Shown: positions 36,901 through 42,574 of the stretch, piece by piece
Position numbering within the stretch: position 1 is the first letter of the stretch
How the letters are laid out: the number at the start of each line of letters is the position of its first letter
Source: Terrimonas sp.
GTDB taxonomy: Bacteria; Bacteroidota; Bacteroidia; Chitinophagales; Chitinophagaceae
Reading direction: 5' to 3'
DNA length: 64,000 bases
NCBI GenBank assembly: GCA_016125075.1
Contig: WGMO01000003.1
Location: 124,001-188,000, forward strand
Made by a program: the position numbers and the translations under genes
Notes under the pieces: generated by a model
The model's input: the letters and a program-made list of their open reading frames with translations, nothing else
What the model was told of the DNA's origin: nothing
The model's database searches: none

Positions 36901-37039
36901 TTACTTTTACGGTTACTCCTGATAATGGGGTATTATCAGTCGGTGACGTAACGACACCGGTAATGATCTTTTGCTGGGCAAATAAAGAATTGCCAAGCAG
37001 CAACAGAACAGCGACTAGTGAATGCAGAATTTTTCTCAT
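33914..37039 (-). CDS. SusC/RagA-type TonB-linked outer-membrane transporter
   Basis: A 1041-residue TonB-dependent barrel. After a signal peptide ending in LFAQ it has the carboxypeptidase-regulatory-like domain (about 24-100; GVVTSPTDNTPLSGVTVKVRGSNTA), a TonB-box-like EEVVVTAMDIKR, the plug domain (LNSLQGRVAGVSITP; LKGPEATALYGSQASAGAIVI) and the 22-strand barrel ending in aromatic-terminated FGFRAGF. It imports a large ligand together with the SusD protein encoded just after it. Upstream lies a DeoR-family regulator gene transcribed on the same strand. Confidence 0.95.
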   Translation of the reverse strand: MRKILHSLVAVLLLLGNSLFAQQKIITGVVTSPTDNTPLSGVTVKVRGSNTAVQTDANGKFSISAKTGDVLQFTYVGLEPVDVKVTNSTATVSVSMVNRDNSLEEVVVTAMDIKRNPRELGYSVQKLSGTEIAETQRENFLNSLQGRVAGVSITPTGGQAGASTNIVLRGFNSLALSNQPLFIIDGVIVDNQTLDENSNQGSGLGLASDRPNRNNDYTNRIADLNPSDIESITVLKGPEATALYGSQASAGAIVISTRKGRNADGKLSVTYDNSFRVQTIKRLPKTQSMYAPGTNGIADAVFSYFGPKYPDGTTIYDNVDKFFQTGFAQTHNLGLEFGKKDVSFRFSGSYFDQQSVVPNNRYKKLNLRLSNYTKIGKYIEITPAFSIISSNNDKPLRGAGGYMLSLYQWPSNNDISSYLDNSGNKVQVYPGGDPNAEIDNPLFNVNFNRSRDELTRYIATAGININPFDWLSIAGRFGYDWYDQDGYTFYHPQSAYYSASTNGYLDNYYRKYKGYNHTINATAKKSFGNFNTRLMVGTMWQDYRTDMVAVSGSKLADVNSRDSSNTDPSTRVRLSRQSLYGDANYVIYRQFAYFGELALNWKNIIFLNYTHRFEEPSTLPKVNRSFNYPGGSLSIIFSDLIPALKNSTVLDYGKIRTSLASTARSNSPYSNQSVFNVANSSGGGFTYGFTNNNFNLGPERQNTYEIGTELRFLNNLFSIDMAYYNTKNTDQIVENFRASYGTGFILNTLNAASTRNQGVEAVININPVRKKDWRWTMTFNFAKGWNEVLSLPANVPEFYIADTWLYGNARGGLVKGGPTTSITAYGFQRNDAGQILINPTTGLPLSDGQFKIRGDRNPDFTLGFNNNLRYKNWSLNMLWDLKSGGDIYNGTERFLTLIGKSVRTLDRDQPVVIQGVLKDGFENSATPTANNIAVIPMLRSDFYTSLPEEQFIEKDISWLRLRDITLSYYFDKQKLSSKFKFLKSLSAFVTANDLILFTNYSGADPAVNGNTPGSRGVGGFGFDYGNIATPVSINFGFRAGF

Positions 37040-37043
37040 AGCG

Positions 37044-37057
37044 AAATTTTAAAATTT
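37044..37057. repeat. A/T palindrome at the SusC start
   Basis: A 14-bp self-complementary sequence (AAATTTTAAAATTT) ends 5 bases before the SusC start codon. Its 12-base core recurs at 33909-33920, just ahead of the SusD start codon. In this phylum A/T-rich sequence close to the start codon favours translation initiation. Confidence 0.4.
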
Positions 37058-37129
37058 GTTTGCATGATGAATGTGACAGGCTTTAGCCCAGCATTTTGGT
37101 TTTTATGTTCAATTGGATGGTACATATTT

Positions 37130-37879
37130 TTATAAAATTTCAATTCCCATCTGCCGGTAGGGTTGCATCTTTTTATCATCTTTCGGTAATTCAGTAATGA
37201 TCGTGTCCACCTGGCTGACCGTACAGATCTGTATGGGCTGAAAAGAATTTATTTTTTCAGCAATCGTAAGACAGATAACTTTTTGAGATGATTCAATCAT
37301 CGCTTTTTTCAATTGCACTACATCCCAGTCGTTGTCGGTGATGCCATGTTCAATATCAATGGCATTGATCCCCAGGAAACAAAGGTCAGCCTTGATCTGC
37401 CTGATTTTATCAACGGCCTCACCGCCCACTGTAATTTTTGAACTTTTTGATACTTTGTCACCTATCACAATGACTTCGATGGTTGGATGGTGCATGTATT
37501 CCACCACAGCGGGGATACTGCCTGTGATAAATGTGGCTTTTAACTGGGGAGGAAGTACACGGGCCAGTTCAAGGATCGTGCTGCCCCCGCCCGTCAGCAC
37601 AAACATCCCGTCCTGGATCAGGGAAACCGCTTTTTGTGCAATGATCTTCTTTTGACTTCTCGAATAAACCTGGGTGGGAGAATAATAAACCTCGTTAAAG
37701 GAAGGGGAGAGGGCTCCTCCATGAACTTTGATCACCTTGCCGGAATCGGAAAGTTCCTGCAAATCACGCCGGATTGTGTCTTCAGACACATTGATATCCA
37801 CACTCAGGTTAGATGATAATACCTTATTGTGCAGGTTTACCTGGTGGAGAATATAGGCATGCCTTTCCCTTTTAAGCAT
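37130..37879 (-). CDS. DeoR/GlpR-family transcriptional regulator
   Basis: A 249-residue regulator with an N-terminal winged helix (about 1-60: MLKRERHAYILHQVN, VSEDTIRRDLQELSDSGKVIKVHGG) and the DeoR sugar-phosphate sensor domain (KAVSLIQDGMFVLTGGGSTILELARVL; GINAIDIEHGITDND). Of several in-frame starts, the ATG at 37879 fits the family N-terminus and the promoter position; the ATG at 37885 is an alternative. It is located 91 bases ahead of the SusC gene and likely controls it. A perfect 18-bp palindrome overlaps its own promoter. Confidence 0.92.
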   Translation of the reverse strand: MLKRERHAYILHQVNLHNKVLSSNLSVDINVSEDTIRRDLQELSDSGKVIKVHGGALSPSFNEVYYSPTQVYSRSQKKIIAQKAVSLIQDGMFVLTGGGSTILELARVLPPQLKATFITGSIPAVVEYMHHPTIEVIVIGDKVSKSSKITVGGEAVDKIRQIKADLCFLGINAIDIEHGITDNDWDVVQLKKAMIESSQKVICLTIAEKINSFQPIQICTVSQVDTIITELPKDDKKMQPYRQMGIEIL

Positions 37880-37883
37880 AAGC

Positions 37884-37901
37884 ATTTGGTTCCAACCAAA
37901 T
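37884..37901. promoter_or_regulatory. 18-bp palindromic operator candidate at the deoR-type promoter
   Basis: Arms ATTTGGTT and AACCAAAT are perfect with a CC spacer. The site begins 5 bases upstream of the ATG at 37879 and overlaps the TAAATTTG -7 element (37897-37904), which is the right place for autorepression. A single TTTGGTT half-site lies ahead of the SusC gene at 37095-37101. Confidence 0.55.
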
Positions 37902-37904
37902 TTA
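37897..37904 (-). promoter_or_regulatory. -7 element of the DeoR-type regulator gene
   Basis: TAAATTTG on the minus strand matches TAnnTTTG exactly and lies 17 bases before the ATG at 37879. A TTG 23 bases further upstream could be the -33 element. Confidence 0.5.
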
Positions 37905-37962
37905 TAGCATATTCCCGCAAAAAACCGCAAAAGTTCGAAATTTTTTACCCCCAATCATGAAA

Positions 37963-37994
37963 AAACCTGCATAAAATGTGGATTATGCAGGTTT
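37963..37994 (-). terminator. Rho-independent terminator before the DeoR-type gene
   Basis: A 12-bp perfect stem (37963-37974 with 37983-37994), 8-base loop, and TTTC after the stem on the minus strand. It ends the transcript of the gene at 38019-38477. Confidence 0.85.
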
Positions 37995-38018
37995 ATATAA
38001 AACGGTAGCTGGGAAGTT

Positions 38019-38477
38019 TTAACGGGAATTAAAGGTAAACCTGATGCTAAGCCCCAGGGCCGAGGGTTCAAAATTAATATCACTAATGATGTTCAATTCG
38101 GGTTTCCAGTCAAGTGACAGGTTAAGCGGAAGGTTTTGAAACTTATAATCGAGGCCAACGATTCCCTGTGCGCCCACTAAAGGATCCGGTTTTGAAAAGC
38201 CGATATACCCGCCTGCGCCATAAAACCATTTAAGCCCCTGGGTATTGTTGATGGGTTTATGCACTTCATACAAGGCTCCCAGGGCTGTAGGGTCGCCAAA
38301 TGCAAACATGGCTTCGATGGCTGATTTCTCATTCAGAAAGAATTTGAATGTTACAGCATTGTTAACGACAGCCCCGGCAGAACTCAACCGGATCCCCAAT
38401 CCTGTTTTATAATCCTGAGCGTGCGATGCCGTTACCAATAATATTCCTGTCAAAAAAGTGATAACAAATTTTTTCAT
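38019..38477 (-). CDS. Secreted beta-barrel-like protein of unknown function
   Basis: Begins at the ATG at 38477 with a signal peptide (MKKFVITFLTGILLVTASHAQ). The mature part of about 131 residues is rich in alternating strands (GLGIRLSSAGAVVNNAVTFK; GAGGYIGFSKPDPLV) and ends in a strand with aromatic residues (LGLSIRFTFNSR), consistent with a small eight-stranded outer-membrane barrel. No specific function is recognised. A strong terminator follows it. Confidence 0.75.
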   Translation of the reverse strand: MKKFVITFLTGILLVTASHAQDYKTGLGIRLSSAGAVVNNAVTFKFFLNEKSAIEAMFAFGDPTALGALYEVHKPINNTQGLKWFYGAGGYIGFSKPDPLVGAQGIVGLDYKFQNLPLNLSLDWKPELNIISDINFEPSALGLSIRFTFNSR

Positions 38478-38592
38478 GGTGGAAAGTTTCTCTTCACAAA
38501 ACGAAAACAATGCCAAGTAATTTTAAATAAAATGCAAAAATGATGATAAAACGGTTCGTAGTTTGGCCTGGCTTACCTGAAGTTGGAGAAAA

Positions 38593-40365
38593 CTATTGAA
38601 AGAGTTCGTATTTTGATTTTGGTCTTCTGTCATCCATCCATTTAAAGTTTTGAAGCCGCATTTCTGTCGGGCTTTTTTGACGGATGGGCCAAAGCGTTCC
38701 CTTAACGCCACTGCGGGCCACAATCCTTTTCAATTCCTGTTGGAAAAAATAGATATCATAGAGGTCACATTCCGACTGGTTGACACCGGTATAAGCGCTG
38801 TCCTGGTCCTGCAGGTAATAGATACTCTGGGCACCGCCCCTGGCTCTTGCCGAATCAATGTCGCCATCCGTAAACCAGGCATCCAGTCTTCTGGATTGTA
38901 CCTGGTTGTAAACTTCAGGGTCCAGTTCACCGGCCAGGAAGCTATTATTAAAAGCCTCCATCTTGCTCGCTTTCTTATTTTTTGTAAATAATAATATTGT
39001 ATCCCCAAAAACCTGGTTTTTGTTGGTCCACACAACCGGATCGTCATAAAGCCGGAAAGTGGAATCCCTGAAAGAATAGAAAAGACTGTCACATACTGCC
39101 TGTAAAGAATCAGAAAAGATCCGCACATTCCCGTAAGCTTCAAAGTAGCGGTTGGTACTGTCTTTGTTTTGCAGGGTATCAGCATCCATCACAACAGTCC
39201 CCACAATCATCTCTTTTTGGGGAGCATGGTCCATGGCAACGGAATCACTGGCCAATACCTGTTTTACAATCGGGCCCTGGATGGTAGAATCTTTTGTTAA
39301 GCCACCCAATTTTAATGAATCATTCCCCACTACCAGGTCACTGTCCACCGGGCTGAGCGTATCGCTCACTTTGGGTTTTACAAGGTCCGTTAGCCGTGCT
39401 GAAAAAAGAGTGTCTGCAGCAATGAAAATGGAATCATTATCCTGTTTGATGATCATCACCGGGTTCCGGGTGGCCAGGAAGGCATCTTTGTTCTTATCGA
39501 CAAAAATATTATCCGCCAGCACCGTGCGGCCTTCTGCCGTATCCCTAACGATACCCCTGCCCTGGATCTGGATGATGCCCAGGCTGTCATTATTATAAAT
39601 ATAATCACCGGTTACCTGCAATGAACCGTCGTTGATGACCGACCTTCTCCCAAATTCCGCATTTCCTGTTTTCAGGTTATAAAATCCTTCACGGGTATTG
39701 ATGGTGCGCCCCGTACTGTCACGGATAAATGTTTCCGCAATAAACCTTGCGGTTTCCGTTTCCGTATTATAAAGTATCGAGTCCGACTTTACATAATAGG
39801 CCGGATCTTTGAGTTCCACGTTTTTTTTGAAATAAACATCTTTCAAGTCGGAATAGTAAACGCCTTCCTTACTGGTCACGATAGTTTGTTCATTGACAAC
39901 CGTGCCACCGTTCTTATAGGTGCCAATCTTCGTGCTGACATCATATTCCAGTTCATTGGTCGTAAGAACACCCTTGCCATCTGTGAGCTTGACATTTTTT
40001 TTCAGGTAGGCAATCTTTGTATTGATATTGTATAGCAGGTAATCGGAATAAACATCCGTCGTATCGCTGTCGTTGAGATGGACATGACCAAATGCTTCAA
40101 ATATTCCTGTTTTTTCATTTTTAACACAGCTGTCACAGTCAAAATAGGAGTTGCCTTGCCGGAGTTTTACATTGCCCGACATGATCTGTAATTCAGTTAC
40201 GGAATCGATTTTTCTGAATTCGAGCGTTTTACTTTGCAGCACTTCTACAAACCTCGACGTGTCCCTGGGTGTGAAACTGGTGGTGATGGGGGCTTCCTGG
40301 CCCATTACAGATACTGTTGTTATCAGCAACAGTAGAATCACCATGTTTTTTTTCAGGAGATACAT
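38593..40365 (-). CDS. OstA/LptA-like protein
   Basis: A 590-residue exported protein (signal peptide to about residue 22) built of repeated LptA/OstA beta-jelly-roll strands (LEFRKIDSVTELQIMSGNVKLRQGN; GVLTTNELEYDVSTKIGTYKNGGTVV; DADTLQNKDSTNRYFEAYGNVRIFSDSLQ). Bacteroidota use such longer forms in place of the short enteric LptA for the periplasmic lipopolysaccharide bridge. Its ATG overlaps the stop of the MCE gene by one base (TGATG), indicating coupling, and lptD lies on the other strand 2.2 kb away, which supports a lipid-export role. Confidence 0.88.
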   Translation of the reverse strand: MYLLKKNMVILLLLITTVSVMGQEAPITTSFTPRDTSRFVEVLQSKTLEFRKIDSVTELQIMSGNVKLRQGNSYFDCDSCVKNEKTGIFEAFGHVHLNDSDTTDVYSDYLLYNINTKIAYLKKNVKLTDGKGVLTTNELEYDVSTKIGTYKNGGTVVNEQTIVTSKEGVYYSDLKDVYFKKNVELKDPAYYVKSDSILYNTETETARFIAETFIRDSTGRTINTREGFYNLKTGNAEFGRRSVINDGSLQVTGDYIYNNDSLGIIQIQGRGIVRDTAEGRTVLADNIFVDKNKDAFLATRNPVMIIKQDNDSIFIAADTLFSARLTDLVKPKVSDTLSPVDSDLVVGNDSLKLGGLTKDSTIQGPIVKQVLASDSVAMDHAPQKEMIVGTVVMDADTLQNKDSTNRYFEAYGNVRIFSDSLQAVCDSLFYSFRDSTFRLYDDPVVWTNKNQVFGDTILLFTKNKKASKMEAFNNSFLAGELDPEVYNQVQSRRLDAWFTDGDIDSARARGGAQSIYYLQDQDSAYTGVNQSECDLYDIYFFQQELKRIVARSGVKGTLWPIRQKSPTEMRLQNFKWMDDRRPKSKYELFQ

Positions 40366-41357
40366 CAGTTCTTTTCTATAACAACAGAGTCTTTTGCTGT
40401 AGGCGAAGATAGGGGGCCACTCTTGTCTTTTTTGCCAAAAACCGAAACATTAACGTATCGTTTTGGATGTACCCTTACATCATCCAATAAAGTTTCCAGG
40501 CTGACAAGTGTGTTGTTTAAATTTATGTAGAGTTGTTTGTCGTTCATCAGTAATCCGAGTGAACCGTCCTTGCTGTCAATTTTGCCAACCACATCTTTAA
40601 ATTGTGCAATCGTCGTCTTTACCTGTTCCAGGGTGCCTGCCAGGTCCAGATCTGCCATTTTCCGGGTCGCAACCTGAACATTCTGTAAAACTGAATCTAC
40701 TTTATCATTGTTGTTTTTCAGGTTGCCGGTAATGGCGCTTACATTATTCAGTGATTGTGCCAGCGCCCCGGTTTGCGTATTCAGCAATTCCTGCAGGGAT
40801 GCCGACGATAACATCAGGTTGCTGATAATGGATTGAATATTTCCTTTTGTATTGGGGTCAAATATCTTGTTGACCGAACTCATCACCATTTTCAGGGAAT
40901 CCAGCGATTCGCGCATTTTACCCAGGGTGGGATTGACCTGTGCTGTCACACTCGACAGCAGGCTGGCAATCTTATCGGTTTGCAGGGTGTCACCATTGTG
41001 CAGGTATTCATTGCCCGTGCCTTTCTTGATATCAATATAGCCCGTACCCAGTAATTCGGATTCAATAGTGGCCACCGAGTTCACAGGAATATTGACATCC
41101 CTTTTCATATTGATGGTAATGATGATACCGGTAAGCTCTTTATCGATCTCCTTGAAATCATAAACAGAACCAACTTCAAGACCGTTTATTTTGACCGGAT
41201 TGGACTTTTGAATACTGCCGAGGTCGGAGAAGACAGCATAAAGTTTTGTCTGCCGGTTGATGAGGTCATTCCCTTTCAGAAAATTAAAACCCAGGATCAG
41301 GAGTGTAAGTCCTACTATGACTAAAATGCCAACTTTTGTTTCGTTACTGATTTTCAT
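40365..41357 (-). CDS. MlaD/MCE-family lipid-transport protein
   Basis: A 330-residue protein starting at the ATG at 41357 (MKISNETKVGILVIVGL), with one N-terminal membrane anchor (about 7-27), then an MCE domain (about 36-115; VFSDLGSIQKSNPVKINGLEVGSV) and a long helical tail (about 120-300). Such anchored MCE proteins carry phospholipids between membranes with an ATPase/permease pair, not seen here. It is 142 bases behind the amidase and its stop codon overlaps the OstA-like start codon by one base. Confidence 0.92.
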   Translation of the reverse strand: MKISNETKVGILVIVGLTLLILGFNFLKGNDLINRQTKLYAVFSDLGSIQKSNPVKINGLEVGSVYDFKEIDKELTGIIITINMKRDVNIPVNSVATIESELLGTGYIDIKKGTGNEYLHNGDTLQTDKIASLLSSVTAQVNPTLGKMRESLDSLKMVMSSVNKIFDPNTKGNIQSIISNLMLSSASLQELLNTQTGALAQSLNNVSAITGNLKNNNDKVDSVLQNVQVATRKMADLDLAGTLEQVKTTIAQFKDVVGKIDSKDGSLGLLMNDKQLYINLNNTLVSLETLLDDVRVHPKRYVNVSVFGKKDKSGPLSSPTAKDSVVIEKN

Positions 41358-41499
41358 TTTCGGTTTTTTGCGCCAAAGGGCTCTTACCGGCGGCAAATTA
41401 GTAAATAATTCCCATCAGATGAAGCCAGATGCGGGAATGCGGGTGAATAGACAATTAAAGCCCGGCAGGCACCGGGAAGGTTTGAAGAGGGGCCGGATA

Positions 41500-42495
41500 T
41501 TATTTATTACTGGTTTTTACAGTATTCCGGTTTAATACAGCTGCCGTTTTTACGGGATCCCGGGAGACCGGTTTTTTGCTGTCATTATTCTGGGTATTCC
41601 CGTTTTTCAGTTTCTCCAGCCAGTCGATATAATTTTTGACCGCATTGGTGATGCTGATGCAGATTTCCTCCTGCCCTTTATCGCTGTTCAGGTAATTTTC
41701 TTCGTCTTTGTCACTGATAAAACCGGTTTCAACCAGGATGCTCGGCATTCCGGTAGCCTGGAGGACCCAGATTCCCGCCTCATTTCTTTGCTTAACCCCC
41801 CGGCTAAACCGACCGCCGGCAATAAATTCCTTTTCAACAAAATCGGCTAGCGTAACGCTGTTTTTAAAAAATTTGCGGGTATACAAGAGGCGCAGGGCCT
41901 TGATCACCGGGTCATTTTCATCGGGAGCAACGATGGTGCTGTCGCTTTCACCATACATGTCTTCGGTCCGGATCACCTCGCCTTTTGCGTCGTTCCTGTC
42001 TACGGCCCAAACAAAGGTTTCGGTGCCGTGAGCAGGGTTGGGCGTATAATAGGTTTTGTAAATGGTTTGTTTAACTTTTTTTCCCTTTCTTTTCACCCAT
42101 CTGTACCCGTTTGGCGTCCTGTGCCTGATGCTGGGAGCAGAATTGCAGTGGATCGCTATAAAAAGATCGGCCCCGGATTGGTTCGCAAAATCGGCCCTGT
42201 ACCGCAATCCTTCATTCTTGGTAGGTTTGTTTCCTGCCATCACGTTGGTGGTTCGGGTATACAAAACTTTTAGGTCGGGTATCTCCTTTTGTAACATCTT
42301 TCCCAGTTTGAGGCTTATTTCAAGGCAAATCTGCGCTTCCGTGGAATAGGAACCCTTTGCACCGGGGTCAATCCCTCCGTGCCCGGGGTCAATAATGATC
42401 GTATTGACACTTTTTTGAAAAAAAGAGGCCGGAACAAAGGCCAGGAAACCGACGGCAAAAACAACCAGGAAAAACAGGAATGCGTTTCTTTTCAT
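41500..42495 (-). CDS. N-acetylmuramoyl-L-alanine amidase (Amidase_3)
   Basis: A 331-residue zinc amidase that splits the MurNAc-L-Ala bond of peptidoglycan. A signal anchor (about 4-24) precedes the catalytic domain with IIDPGHGG (zinc ligand His39), STEAQICLEIS (Glu53), LFIAIHCNS (His116) and the catalytic ILVETGFISD. A polar low-complexity tail ends the protein (about 300-331). Divergent from lptD by 79 bases and first of a likely amidase-MCE-OstA operon. Confidence 0.93.
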   Translation of the reverse strand: MKRNAFLFFLVVFAVGFLAFVPASFFQKSVNTIIIDPGHGGIDPGAKGSYSTEAQICLEISLKLGKMLQKEIPDLKVLYTRTTNVMAGNKPTKNEGLRYRADFANQSGADLFIAIHCNSAPSIRHRTPNGYRWVKRKGKKVKQTIYKTYYTPNPAHGTETFVWAVDRNDAKGEVIRTEDMYGESDSTIVAPDENDPVIKALRLLYTRKFFKNSVTLADFVEKEFIAGGRFSRGVKQRNEAGIWVLQATGMPSILVETGFISDKDEENYLNSDKGQEEICISITNAVKNYIDWLEKLKNGNTQNNDSKKPVSRDPVKTAAVLNRNTVKTSNK

Positions 42496-42556
42496 ATTAC
42501 CGGACTTTTAAAAAAAGGTTAGTTCAATCTTCACAATCATTTAGGTATTAAACATT

Positions 42557-42564
42557 TATTTTTG
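42557..42564 (+). promoter_or_regulatory. -7 element close to the lptD start
   Basis: TATTTTTG matches TAnnTTTG and ends 10 bases before the ATG, which would give a very short leader. A -33 TTG is not at the standard spacing, so the call is tentative. Confidence 0.35.
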
Positions 42565-42574
42565 CCCATACCGT

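Noticed and set aside
31508..37954. Classical polysaccharide utilisation locus
   Set aside because: SusC and SusD are present but there is no carbohydrate-active enzyme or hybrid two-component/ECF regulator beside them; the DUF2264 gene is over 20 kb away.
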